Of a DNA stretch of 64,000 nt, positions 21,333 through 31,597 are shown one piece after another. The stretch is from NCBI RefSeq assembly GCF_006516965.1, contig NZ_VHLH01000026.1, forward strand, positions 1 to 64,000, read 5' to 3'. The stretch's first letter is position 1. Each line of letters opens with the position of its first letter. This DNA comes from Pararhizobium mangrovi. Its GTDB lineage: Bacteria; Pseudomonadota; Alphaproteobacteria; Rhizobiales; Rhizobiaceae. The position numbers and the translations under genes were made by a program. A model generated the notes under the pieces. That model ran no database searches. It was not told where the DNA came from and saw nothing but the letters and a program-made list of their open reading frames with translations.

Positions 21333-21842
21333 TCAACGCGGCATGCGCGCGAGCCAGAAGGCGGTAGCGAAAAGGGCTACGGCGCCGAAGGGCAAATAGA
21401 AGCGAAGGCCGAACAGGATGAAGCTCGCCGTGGCGATGACGAGCTCGAGGATGAAATCGACGAGCGCGTGAACCGTCCCGGCGTAGAACGACCACGGAAA
21501 GGCCCAGCCGACATGGCCGAGCGCGTAGAGCATGCCCGTGCAGGCGAGCGTGGTTCCCGAGAGGCATAGAATGGCGGCGGCAAGGCGCGTTTCGCGATGG
21601 CCGCGGCCGGCGACGAACGAATGGAGCGCGCGAGCGATCGGAAAGGCGATCAGGCCGCCGGCAAAGAAGAGTTCGGTAAGCGCCTCGGTGTGGCCGCCGA
21701 TCCAGCCTGTCACGCGGCCGAGCGCGAGAATGACCGAAACGGCCATCGCACAGGCCCATACGATGCTTTCGAGCAGGAGACATGTCAGCCAACGGCCAAC
21801 GGAACGCAGCGATACGCAGGACTGCTCGCGAAGGCGCGTCAT
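21333..21842 (-). CDS. hypothetical membrane protein
   Basis: This 169-residue protein has about five hydrophobic segments (for example LLESIVWACAMAVSVILALG and VHALVDFILELVIATASFILFG) and no motif I recognise. It starts 20 bases after the rpe stop on the same strand, so it is probably co-transcribed with rpe. No function is assigned. Confidence 0.6.
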   Translation of the reverse strand: MTRLREQSCVSLRSVGRWLTCLLLESIVWACAMAVSVILALGRVTGWIGGHTEALTELFFAGGLIAFPIARALHSFVAGRGHRETRLAAAILCLSGTTLACTGMLYALGHVGWAFPWSFYAGTVHALVDFILELVIATASFILFGLRFYLPFGAVALFATAFWLARMPR

Positions 21843-21862
21843 CGCTTGGCCGCGGGCGATCG

Positions 21863-22537
21863 TCAGTCGCGCCCCTTCTCGGCGGCTTGGCGAATGCCGG
21901 CAATGGCACCGGCATAGGTATCACGGGCGCCACCGAAGACCGAAGATCCGGCAACGAACACGTTCGCGCCGGCGGCTGCCGCCAGACCGGCGGTCTCTTG
22001 ACTGATTCCGCCATCGACCTCGATGTCGATCGGCCGATCGCCGATCATCGCACAGAGCGCGGCGATCTTGTCCGTCATGCCCGCGATGAAGCGCTGGCCG
22101 CCGAAGCCCGGATTGACCGTCATGCACAGAACGAGATCGGCGAGGTCGAGCACATGCTCGACGGCCACAGCCGGCGTCGCCGGGTTGATCGCCACGCCGG
22201 CGCGCTTGCCGAGCGCGCGGATCGCCTGGAGCGAGCGGTGCAGGTGCGCACCGGCCTCGGCATGGACGGTGATCGTGTCCGAACCGGCCTCGGCGAACGC
22301 TTCGAGGAAGGGGTCGCACGGTGCGATCATCAAATGGGTGTCGAAGTGGATATCGCCGAGCGGGCGCAGCGCCGCGACGACCGCCGGCCCGAACGAAAGG
22401 TTCGGGACGAAGTGCCCGTCCATGATGTCGAGGTGGATACGATCCGCGCCGGCCTCGATCGCCGCCTGCGTCTCGGCGGAAAGATCGCCGCCGTCGGCCG
22501 CGAGGATCGATGGGGCAATGGCAATGGGACGGAGCAT
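21863..22537 (-). CDS. rpe: ribulose-phosphate 3-epimerase
   Basis: Rpe interconverts ribulose 5-phosphate and xylulose 5-phosphate. The 224-residue TIM barrel has the metal residues H35 and D37 in IHLDIMDGHFVPN, the HLM histidine, and D177 in DIEVDGGIS. The phosphate loop reads NPGFGGQ. The start ATG is close to APSILAADG, as usual. Confidence 0.95.
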   Translation of the reverse strand: MLRPIAIAPSILAADGGDLSAETQAAIEAGADRIHLDIMDGHFVPNLSFGPAVVAALRPLGDIHFDTHLMIAPCDPFLEAFAEAGSDTITVHAEAGAHLHRSLQAIRALGKRAGVAINPATPAVAVEHVLDLADLVLCMTVNPGFGGQRFIAGMTDKIAALCAMIGDRPIDIEVDGGISQETAGLAAAAGANVFVAGSSVFGGARDTYAGAIAGIRQAAEKGRD

Positions 22538-22607
22538 GGTGTCGGCCTCGTGAAATCTTTCGTGGCGATACCATCCGAACCGTTCGGCGGCCAGACGGTT
22601 TTACCGC

Positions 22608-23687
22608 CTATGGTTTGCGGTCGTCTGCCGGAACGAAGGCGTCGTCGCGCCAGACCATCAGTTCGAACGGGTTGTCGGTGCGTTCGTGGTCGGGACCGAA
22701 ACGGATTGGTCCGAGTGCGGTGTCGAAACGCTCCGTCGCGAGAGCCTTGCCGAGCGGTTCGTCGCTCTTTTCGGCTGCGGCGATGACGGATGCGGCGGCG
22801 TAGCCCGGCACCGGCTCGCCATAGGGCTCGATGCCGTGCGCCTTCAGTGCCGCTAGGGCATCCTTCGCACTCGGCAGGGTCCACGGTTGCGGCATCATCA
22901 CCGCGAGCGTCCCGTCGGGAAGCGGAACGTCGCCCTTCGGTGCTCGAAGCGCGTCGCCGCCGAGAAACGTCAGGTCGAGGCCGATCTTCCGGCAGTCGCG
23001 CGCGATGACGGCGACGTCGTCGCGCTGCCCGCCGACGAAGACACGGGTGACGCCGGCGCGCTCCAGGCGGTTTGCCAGCGCGACCTGCTTTTCGTCGGCC
23101 GGTCGGAACGTATCCGTGAAGCTCGGCGTCAGGCCGTTCTGCTTGAGCAGCGCGTTGACGTTTTCCGCGAGCACGCGGCCGTAGATCGTTCCGTCCTCGA
23201 CGATGGCGAACGGTTCGTCCGCCCAGCGAGCCTCGATCACGTCCGCGATCTTGCGGGTCAGCATGTCTTCGCTCGGCGCGAGGCGGAAAAAGGGCCAGTT
23301 CTCCTTCGCGGGGCGTTCCGCGACGATGTCGGCACGCACGGTCGCCGTCAGCGTGGGAATGTGCGCGCCGGCGAGGATCGGCAACGCCGCGTTCAGGCTT
23401 TCCGGGCAGAAGAAACCGACGACCGCATCGACCTTCGCGTCGACGAGCTGCTTGCCGATCGTCGGCCCCGCCTCGTCCTCGCAGGTCTCACCGACCTCGA
23501 CGATGTCCGAAAAGGCATCCGGATGCTCCGCCCGATAGGCACGAACCCCCTGACGGAACTGATCGCCGAGCACGGCATAGCTCTGGTCGCCCTTCGGCGC
23601 GACGACGCCGAGCCGTAGAGCGGCCGAAGCCTGGGCGGAAACGAGAAGGAGGCCGACGAAGGCGACGAGGACGGGCGTTGCGCGCAA
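22608..23687 (-). CDS. LivK-type periplasmic ligand-binding protein
   Basis: The protein is a class I periplasmic binding domain of the branched-chain amino-acid type (Peripla_BP_6): LRLGVVAPKGDQSYAVLGDQ, TCEDEAGPTIGKQLVDAKVDAVVGFFCPES and GRVLAENVNALLKQ. The start is a TTG at 23687 that gives the compact signal peptide MRATPVLVAFVGLLLVSAQASA. The frame is open far upstream, but that part is basic and shows no homology. No permease or ATPase gene is adjacent, so it may serve a transporter elsewhere or act as a sensor. Confidence 0.72.
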   Translation of the reverse strand: MRATPVLVAFVGLLLVSAQASAALRLGVVAPKGDQSYAVLGDQFRQGVRAYRAEHPDAFSDIVEVGETCEDEAGPTIGKQLVDAKVDAVVGFFCPESLNAALPILAGAHIPTLTATVRADIVAERPAKENWPFFRLAPSEDMLTRKIADVIEARWADEPFAIVEDGTIYGRVLAENVNALLKQNGLTPSFTDTFRPADEKQVALANRLERAGVTRVFVGGQRDDVAVIARDCRKIGLDLTFLGGDALRAPKGDVPLPDGTLAVMMPQPWTLPSAKDALAALKAHGIEPYGEPVPGYAAASVIAAAEKSDEPLGKALATERFDTALGPIRFGPDHERTDNPFELMVWRDDAFVPADDRKP

Positions 23688-23937
23688 TGGACTGTTCCGG
23701 CGGTAATGCGAGACGGACCCGTTTCTAGAATTTTTCACCTTCGGACGGAAGGAGGGCGTACTCCGGCGCGTCGCATGGCAGGAAGATGCGTCGCGAACTC
23801 GAGAAAAATGCCGCCGCGGGCCGGCGGATGGTTGCAGGCCGGCGCATTCGCCTGCAGGTAGGCCGCACCATGGTCGCGATGCCCGGCGGGCGATCAGCGA
23901 CCGTTCAGGACATCCATTCAGGGAGCGCGGAACCGCG

Positions 23938-24429
23938 TTGAACCATTCCATGATCGAACCGAAGCAGTACCGCGAGGCCATGGCGCGCTATGCCGGTCAC
24001 GTTCAGGTCGTGACCACGGCAGCCGGGGGGAAGCGCCGTGGCGTCACCGTGACGGCGGCGTGTTCGGTTTCCGACGATCCGGCTACGGTGCTCGTGTGCC
24101 TCAACCGATCGAACCCGAAGAACCAGATATTCCTCGATAGCGGCGCCTTTGCGTTGAACACGCTTGCCAGCGACCAGCAGAATGTCGCTTCGGCCTTTTC
24201 CGGCGAGTTCGGCATGGACGAGGACGAGCGCTTCGAAGAGGGCGATTGGGACACCATCGAAAGCGGTGCGCCGACGCTTCGCGGCGCGACGGTGACCTTC
24301 GACTGCCGGCTTTCCGACTATACGACGCTCGGCACGCACATGGTGCTCTTCGGCGAGGTCGTCGGCCTGCGCATGGGTGATCATCGCGCGGCGTTGCTCT
24401 ACATGAATCGTGGCTATCATCACCTTTGA
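23938..24429 (+). CDS. flavin reductase domain protein (HpaC/RutF-like)
   Basis: The 163-residue protein fits the flavin reductase-like FMN-binding fold: RYAGHVQVVTTAAGGKRRGVTVTAACSVSDDPATVLVCLNRSNPKN, then FALNTLASDQQNVASAFSG and GTHMVLFGEVVGLR. Such proteins reduce FMN with NAD(P)H. The start may be TTG 23938 or ATG 23950. The 250-base spacer to the divergent binding-protein gene holds no motif I can name. It heads the cox-like maturation genes, but whether it works with them is unknown. Confidence 0.8.
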   Translation: MNHSMIEPKQYREAMARYAGHVQVVTTAAGGKRRGVTVTAACSVSDDPATVLVCLNRSNPKNQIFLDSGAFALNTLASDQQNVASAFSGEFGMDEDERFEEGDWDTIESGAPTLRGATVTFDCRLSDYTTLGTHMVLFGEVVGLRMGDHRAALLYMNRGYHHL

Positions 24430-24486
24430 GACCCGTTCGGTCTCGAGGAGGGATGCGCGGGAACCGCGCCAGAAGGAAGGGGCACC

Positions 24487-25428
24487 ATGTCCGAGGCAGA
24501 CCGAGCGATACGAGAGGCGAACCTGCCGGCGTCGATCGACGAGACGATGGCGATGCTCGAGGGGCAGGACTACGTCGCCGGCCGCGCGCTTGCGACGGTG
24601 CTCTACCTGGCTCTGAAGATGCGCCGGCCGCTCTTCCTCGAAGGCGAGGCGGGCGTCGGCAAGACGGAAATCGCCAAGGTTCTTTCGACCGCGCTCGATC
24701 GGCCGCTCATCCGGCTCCAGTGCTATGAGGGGCTCGACGTTTCCTCGGCGGTCTACGAGTGGAACTATCCCGCCCAGATGCTCGAAATCCGGATGGCGGA
24801 GGCGACGGGCCTCGACGACCGCACTGCGATCGAGCGCTCGATCTTCGCCGAGAAGCACCTGATCCGCCGGCCGGTCCTGCAGGCGCTGCAATCGACGCCG
24901 AATCGCGCGCCGGTCTTCCTCATCGACGAACTCGACCGCACGGACGAGGCTTTCGAGGCGTTCCTGCTCGAAGTGCTCTCGGACTATCAGGTGACGATCC
25001 CCGAGATCGGCACGATCCGCGCGGAGGAACCGCCGATCGTCGTCATCACCACGAATCGCACGCGCGAGATCCACGACGCGCTGAAGCGGCGCTGCCTCTA
25101 TCACTGGGTCGATTATCCGGCGGCCGAACAGGAACTCGATATCGTCCACCGCAAGGTGCCCGGCTGCAACGCGGAACTGTCCCGGCAGGTCGTCGCCTAC
25201 GTGCAGAAGCTGCGCGGCATGGATCTCTTCAAGAACCCCGGGGTTGCCGAGACGATCGACTGGGCGAGCGCGCTGACCGAGCTCGATCGCATGGCGCTCG
25301 ATCCGGAAACCGTGTCCGATACGCTCGGCACGCTGCTCAAGTATCAGGACGACATCGCGCGCATCGAGACGAGCGAAGGCCGCAAGCTGCTCGAAAGCGT
25401 CAAGGCCGAACTCGCGGCGGGAGCGTGA
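24487..25428 (+). CDS. CoxD-like MoxR AAA+ ATPase
   Basis: The 313-residue ATPase has Walker A GEAGVGKT at 53-60, Walker B FLIDELD at 144-150 and an arginine-rich sensor region (KRRCLYHWVDYP). It corresponds to CoxD, the MoxR chaperone that inserts the copper-sulfur part of the CO dehydrogenase active site together with CoxE. The next gene encodes exactly such a VWA partner, one base downstream. Confidence 0.88.
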   Translation: MSEADRAIREANLPASIDETMAMLEGQDYVAGRALATVLYLALKMRRPLFLEGEAGVGKTEIAKVLSTALDRPLIRLQCYEGLDVSSAVYEWNYPAQMLEIRMAEATGLDDRTAIERSIFAEKHLIRRPVLQALQSTPNRAPVFLIDELDRTDEAFEAFLLEVLSDYQVTIPEIGTIRAEEPPIVVITTNRTREIHDALKRRCLYHWVDYPAAEQELDIVHRKVPGCNAELSRQVVAYVQKLRGMDLFKNPGVAETIDWASALTELDRMALDPETVSDTLGTLLKYQDDIARIETSEGRKLLESVKAELAAGA

Positions 25429-25429
25429 C

Positions 25430-26668
25430 GTGACGACACGAGCGGGCGAGCACGCAGAGGACGGTCGGCTCGCCGACAGCATCGTCCATTTCGTGCGCGC
25501 GCTGAGGAAGGCCGGCATGCGTGTCGGCCCGTCGACGACGGCCGATGCGATCGAGGCCGTCTCGGTCGCCGGCGTCGGCTCGCGCGAGGACTTCTACTGG
25601 ACGCTCCATTCGGTGATCGTCACCCGCCACGAGGACGACGCCCTGTTCGAGGAGGCGTTTCGCCTCTACTGGCGCTCGCACGACCTCATGCGCAAGATGA
25701 TCGCCATGTTCTCGCCGACTGCGATGGACCGGCAACGCGACAAGCCGAAGGCCGCGGAAAGACGCGCGGCGCAGGCCTTCGCGCAGGCGCAGGAGAACGT
25801 TCGGGAGCAGCCGCCCGAAATCGAGGTGGACGCGCGCCGGTCGAGTTCCGGTGGCGAGGTGCTGCGCCAGATGGATTTCGCGCAGATGACGGCCGGCGAA
25901 CTCGCTGCGGCCAAACGCGCGATCTCGTCGCTCGTCCTGCCGGACGACTGGGTGACGACGCGGCGATACCGTCCCTCGAACCGCGCTGCCGAGATCGATC
26001 CGCGCGCGACGATGCGTGCGGCGATGCGCACCGGCGGCGCGTTGATCCTGCCCCGCCATCGCAGCCGGCGCATCGTTCATCCGCCGCTCGTCGTGCTTGC
26101 CGACATTTCGGGCTCGATGAGCCAGTACACGCGCATCTTCCTGCATTTTCTGCATGCGCTGACGGAAAAGCGGCGGCGGGTGCACACCTTCCTGTTCGGC
26201 ACGCGGCTGACCAACGTCTCGCGACAGATGCGCAATCGCGATCCGGACGTCGCCCTCGACGAATGCGCGAATGCGGTCGAGGACTGGTCCGGCGGCACGC
26301 GCATCGGCGCCACGCTCGAAGCGTTCAACAAGCGCTGGTCTCGGCGCGTTCTGGGGCAGGGCGCGCGCGTCATTCTCGTCACCGACGGGCTGGAGCGCGA
26401 ATCGAGTACGCTCCTCGCCAGGGAGATCGATCGGCTGCACCGCTCCTGCGGACGGCTGATCTGGCTCAATCCGCTGTTGCGCTTCGAAGGCTTCGAGGCG
26501 CAGGCAAGCGGCGTACGCGCCATGCTGCCGCATGTCGACGAATTCCGGGCGGTGCACAATATGGAAGCGGTCGAAGCGCTGGTGGCCGCCCTCGGTGCGC
26601 ACGGTTCGCGTGCGGCGGACCCGAAGCGTTATCTGGTACGCGCCGATGGCGTCGGACGAGCGGCATGA
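25430..26668 (+). CDS. CoxE-like VWA-domain protein
   Basis: The 412-residue protein ends in a von Willebrand A domain with the MIDAS motif DISGSMS at 225-231, preceded by a long helical region. It matches CoxE, the partner of the CoxD ATPase in metallocofactor maturation. The GTG start lies one base after the upstream stop codon, so the pair is translationally linked. Confidence 0.85.
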   Translation: MTTRAGEHAEDGRLADSIVHFVRALRKAGMRVGPSTTADAIEAVSVAGVGSREDFYWTLHSVIVTRHEDDALFEEAFRLYWRSHDLMRKMIAMFSPTAMDRQRDKPKAAERRAAQAFAQAQENVREQPPEIEVDARRSSSGGEVLRQMDFAQMTAGELAAAKRAISSLVLPDDWVTTRRYRPSNRAAEIDPRATMRAAMRTGGALILPRHRSRRIVHPPLVVLADISGSMSQYTRIFLHFLHALTEKRRRVHTFLFGTRLTNVSRQMRNRDPDVALDECANAVEDWSGGTRIGATLEAFNKRWSRRVLGQGARVILVTDGLERESSTLLAREIDRLHRSCGRLIWLNPLLRFEGFEAQASGVRAMLPHVDEFRAVHNMEAVEALVAALGAHGSRAADPKRYLVRADGVGRAA

Positions 26669-26722
26669 CCATATTGCCTCGAAAGAACACGATCTGACCC
26701 GTCGGGGCCGGAAAGGACGACG

Positions 26723-27067
26723 ATGGAAAGCGAACAGACGATCGACACGAGCACGCTCGACCCGTTGGCCATGGCCGAGGAATGGAGTGCGGAAGGACGA
26801 AAGGTCGCGCTCGCGACCGTGGTCGAAACCTGGGGCTCGGCGCCGCGCCCGACGGGCAGCCATCTCGTCATCGACGGCGAGGGCAATTTCCATGGTTCGG
26901 TTTCGGGCGGATGCGTGGAGGGCGCGGTCGTGACCGAAGCGGCCGACGTTCTCGAAAGCGGCACGCCGCGCCTGCTCGAGTTCGGCGTGGCGGACGAAAC
27001 CGCGTGGCGGGTCGGCCTGTCCTGCGGCGGAAAGATCCGCGTCTATGTGGAGCCTGTGAGCCGATGA
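26723..27067 (+). CDS. XdhC/CoxI family protein, short N-terminal-type form
   Basis: This 114-residue protein is the XdhC_CoxI N-terminal domain alone: ALATVVETWGSAPRPTGSHLVIDGEGNFHGSVSGGCVEGAVV and GLSCGGKIRVYVEPV. XdhC proteins bind molybdenum cofactor and help to sulfurate and insert it. The Rossmann half is encoded by the next gene, through an ATGA overlap, so the usual single protein is split in two here. Confidence 0.85.
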   Translation: MESEQTIDTSTLDPLAMAEEWSAEGRKVALATVVETWGSAPRPTGSHLVIDGEGNFHGSVSGGCVEGAVVTEAADVLESGTPRLLEFGVADETAWRVGLSCGGKIRVYVEPVSR

Positions 27068-27777
27068 CGCCGGAACTGCTTCGCGAGCTCAATGCCGCAA
27101 GGCGCGAGCGCAGGGCCGTCATGCATGTGACCGACCTTGAGACCGGCCACGACCGGCTGGTCTACGAGGGCGACGGTGAAGACGACGACCTCGGCAAGGT
27201 CGTCAAACGCACCTTCAGGAGCGGCAAGTCTGTCATTTTTGAAGGCGAGGACGGCCAGCGGTATTTTCTGAACGTCCATCTTCCTCCCGCACGCATCGTG
27301 GTCATCGGCGCGGTCCATATCAGCCAGGCGCTGGCGCCGATCGCCCGCATCGCCGGCTTCGACCTGACGATCGTCGATCCGCGCACGGCCTTCGCCTCGC
27401 CCGAACGCTTTGCCGGTGTCGACCTCGTCGCCGAATGGCCGGACGAGGTGCTGGAAGCGCGTCCGCTCGACCGGTTCACCGCACTCGTCGCGGTCACGCA
27501 CGATCCGAAGATCGACGACGGGCCGCTGAAGGCGGCCCTGGCTGCCGAATGCTTCTATGTCGGTGCGCTCGGCAGTCGCAAGACCCACGGTCGGCGCGTG
27601 GAACGCCTGAGCGAGGCAGGCGTGAAGGACGCTGCGCTGGAGCGGATCGCGGCACCCATCGGCCTCGATATCGGTGCGGCGAGCCCCGGGGAGATCGCGG
27701 TCGCCATCATGGCCGAAATCATTCAGGCGTTGCGCAAGCGCGAGCCTTTGGCGAACGCCTCGGCGAAGCAGGCCTGA
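27064..27777 (+). CDS. XdhC family protein with Rossmann domain
   Basis: The 237-residue protein has a short N-terminal part and then the XdhC Rossmann domain: RIVVIGAVHISQALAPIARIAGFDLTIVDPR, then AVTHDPKIDDGPL, VGALGSRKTHGRRVERL and the end motif PIGLDIGAASPGEIAVAIMAEI. It overlaps the preceding short XdhC gene by four bases. Together they look like CoxF/CoxI-type insertion factors for a molybdenum hydroxylase. Confidence 0.86.
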   Translation: MTPELLRELNAARRERRAVMHVTDLETGHDRLVYEGDGEDDDLGKVVKRTFRSGKSVIFEGEDGQRYFLNVHLPPARIVVIGAVHISQALAPIARIAGFDLTIVDPRTAFASPERFAGVDLVAEWPDEVLEARPLDRFTALVAVTHDPKIDDGPLKAALAAECFYVGALGSRKTHGRRVERLSEAGVKDAALERIAAPIGLDIGAASPGEIAVAIMAEIIQALRKREPLANASAKQA

Positions 27778-27781
27778 GGCC

Positions 27782-29422
27782 GTGCGCTTCGGCGAGACGC
27801 CACTCGGCGAGGCACAAGGGGCGATCCTTGCCCATGCGCTGAAGACGGATGCGCTGCACTTCAAGAAGGGGCGTGTGCTGAGTGCGGACGATGTCGACGC
27901 GCTGCGTTCGGCAAGTCTTTCGACGGTAATCGCCGCGGTTCTCGACGACGACGACGTCATCGAGGACGCAGCCGCCGAGCGCCTCGGCCGGGCGATGACC
28001 CTTTCCGGCATGACGCTTTCGGCCGCGAGCACCGGTCGTCTGAACCTCTTTGCCGCCCAGAACGGTCTTTTCTGTGCGGACCGCGCCGCCGTCGACCGGC
28101 TGAATGCCGTCGATCCGGCAATCACCTTCGCCTGCCTCGACGATCATGTACCGGTCCTCGAAGGCGCGATGGTCGCGACGATCAAGATCATTCCGCTTGC
28201 CGTGCCCGGTGCGTCGCTCGCGGCAGCCGAGTCCGTGATCGCGACCGCCGGTCTCGCCACCGTGAAGGCGTTTCGGCCCTTGCGCGTCGGCCTCGTTGCG
28301 ACGCGATTGCCGAGCCTGAAAGCGACCGTCATGGACAAGACGGCCGATCTTTTGCGTTCCCGGCTTGCGCCTTCCGGCAGCGCGCTGACGGTGGAGCGAA
28401 GGGTCGCACATGCATGCGAACCCGTACGGGAAGCCTTGTCCGACCTTGCCGAAACGAACGACCTTGTCGTGCTTTTCGGCGCGTCGGCGGTTGTCGACGC
28501 CGAGGACGTGATCCCCGCTGCCATCCGGGCTGCCGGCGGCACGGTGGAGCATGTCGGAATGCCTGTCGATCCCGGCAACCTTCTGGTGCTCGGCGCGCTT
28601 GGGTCCGTGCCGGTGATCGGCGCACCGGGCTGTGCGCGCTCGCCGAAGGAAAACGGCTTCGACTGGATCCTGAACCGGCTTCTCGCCGGCGAGCGTCCGA
28701 CCGCCGGTGAGATCACGCAAATGGGCGTCGGCGGCCTGCTGAGCGAGATCGCCACGAGGCCGCGACCGCGTGCCAAGCAGACCGATACCACACTTGCCGT
28801 GGAGACGGTGCTGCTTGCCGCCGGTCGCGCGAGCCGGATGGGGGAGCAGGCGGGCCACAAGCTTCTTGCCCGCTTCGACGGCGAGCCGCTCGTGCGGCGC
28901 ACGGCGGAAACCGCGCTCGCCGCAATGGTCGGTCGCGTGCACGTCGTCGTCGGCTATCGCGGCGAAGCAGTCGCCTCGGCGCTCACGGGGCTCGATGTCG
29001 AGATCGTCGAAAATCCGGCGTTTGGGGAAGGCATGGCCAGCTCGCTCGCGGCGGGAACGCGCGCACTTTCCGGGAATGCGGCCGGCGTCCTGGTGCTGCT
29101 TGCCGACATGCCGGGCATCCGGCCGGCCGACATCAACCGGCTCGTCGAAGCCTTCCGCGCGCACGATGGAAACGCGATCGTGCGCGCTGCCGTGGGTGGC
29201 AGGCCGGGCAACCCCGTGATCCTTCCGCGTGCGGCGTTTCAGCGGATCGAAGCGCTGACCGGCGATGTCGGCGCGCGATCGATCGTCGAATCGCAGGCTT
29301 TCGAGGTCGTGACCGTGGAAATCGGCGAGGCGGCGCGTCTTGACGTCGATACACCGCAGGCGGTCATCGAGGCGGGCGGCATCCTCGAAACGGGGACGAC
29401 CATACCGGAACGTCGTCGCTGA
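27782..29422 (+). CDS. molybdopterin-binding / MocA-like NTP-transferase fusion protein
   Basis: The 546-residue protein joins a molybdopterin-binding (MoCF/MogA-like) region at about residues 167-300 with a MobA/MocA-like nucleotidyltransferase at 340-546. The transferase has LLAAGRASRMG, FGEGMASSLAAG and LLADMPGIRPADI. MocA-type enzymes attach CMP to molybdopterin, giving the cofactor used by CO and xanthine dehydrogenase types; that activity is inferred. The GTG at 27782 lies five bases after the xdhC stop and leads into VRFGETPLGEAQGAILAH, the usual start of such fusions. Confidence 0.85.
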   Translation: MRFGETPLGEAQGAILAHALKTDALHFKKGRVLSADDVDALRSASLSTVIAAVLDDDDVIEDAAAERLGRAMTLSGMTLSAASTGRLNLFAAQNGLFCADRAAVDRLNAVDPAITFACLDDHVPVLEGAMVATIKIIPLAVPGASLAAAESVIATAGLATVKAFRPLRVGLVATRLPSLKATVMDKTADLLRSRLAPSGSALTVERRVAHACEPVREALSDLAETNDLVVLFGASAVVDAEDVIPAAIRAAGGTVEHVGMPVDPGNLLVLGALGSVPVIGAPGCARSPKENGFDWILNRLLAGERPTAGEITQMGVGGLLSEIATRPRPRAKQTDTTLAVETVLLAAGRASRMGEQAGHKLLARFDGEPLVRRTAETALAAMVGRVHVVVGYRGEAVASALTGLDVEIVENPAFGEGMASSLAAGTRALSGNAAGVLVLLADMPGIRPADINRLVEAFRAHDGNAIVRAAVGGRPGNPVILPRAAFQRIEALTGDVGARSIVESQAFEVVTVEIGEAARLDVDTPQAVIEAGGILETGTTIPERRR

Positions 29423-29431
29423 TCGCTCGTT
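29407..29431 (+). promoter_or_regulatory. EcfG-type general-stress promoter of the PRC-barrel gene
   Basis: GGAAC, 16 bases, then CGTT is an exact match to the alphaproteobacterial EcfG (RpoE2) consensus. It overlaps the 3' end of the fusion gene and would start transcription about 25 bases before the PRC-barrel ATG. Confidence 0.6.
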
Positions 29432-29463
29432 TTCCCGTCGACACCCTTAAGGGAGCCAGGACC

Positions 29464-29826
29464 ATGAACGAAGAGCGAAAGCCGAACCCGAACATCCTCG
29501 CCTCGCGCATCACCGGAACGAGCGTGCACGATGCGGATGGGACCCATATCGGACATGTCGAGGATCTGGTTATCGGCAAGCGGGAGGGACGCGTGAGCTA
29601 CGCGATCCTTTCCGTCGGCGGCTTCCTGGGAATCGGCAGCGAGCTTCATCCGCTTCCCTGGGACAAGCTCGCCTTCAATCAGGACCAGGGCGGCTACACC
29701 GTGGACGTGACCCGCAAGGAGCTCGAGGAAGCGCCACGCTACGCACCGGAAAGCGAACCGGACTGGGACGACATCGTCTGGGGCCGCGCCGTCTACGACT
29801 ATTACGGCATCCCGCCCTATTTCTGA
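29464..29826 (+). CDS. PRC-barrel domain protein
   Basis: The 120-residue soluble protein has a PRC-barrel: ILASRITGTSVHDADGTHIGHVEDLVIGKREGRVSYAILSVGGFLGIGSELHPLPWDKL. Such proteins are common stress-induced proteins in rhizobia, but their biochemical role is not known. An exact EcfG-type promoter directly upstream supports induction in the general stress response, separate from the maturation operon before it. A GGGAGCC ribosome site precedes the ATG. Confidence 0.85.
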   Translation: MNEERKPNPNILASRITGTSVHDADGTHIGHVEDLVIGKREGRVSYAILSVGGFLGIGSELHPLPWDKLAFNQDQGGYTVDVTRKELEEAPRYAPESEPDWDDIVWGRAVYDYYGIPPYF

Positions 29827-29896
29827 CGAGACCCACGTCGGCCTGAGGATCCTGTCATTCAGGCAGGATCCGTCACGGCGCGACGTCGAGAGGCAT

Positions 29897-31396
<1,500 letters not shown>

Positions 31397-31494
31397 AGGG
31401 AAGGACGTTTCCGTTTCGAATATCGGATGAATTGACGTCGAAGACCGGCTACAGGCGGGACGTGCGAAAACATCGACCGCCGGCCGGTGAATGG

Positions 31495-31523
31495 GAAATA
31501 GTCCGACCGGCCCCTCAAGTCAA
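31495..31523 (-). promoter_or_regulatory. sigma-70-type promoter of the DEAD-box helicase gene
   Basis: On the minus strand TTGACT is followed after 17 bases by TATTTC. The predicted leader is about 90 bases, long enough for regulation through mRNA structure, which is common in helicase genes. The call rests on the sequence match only. Confidence 0.4.
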
Positions 31524-31597
31524 GGAACGGCCCCATTTCCGTGATTCAGGCAGGCTTCGAAAGTGAATAACTCCGCCCGTCCGTCGGACCGCCGGAA

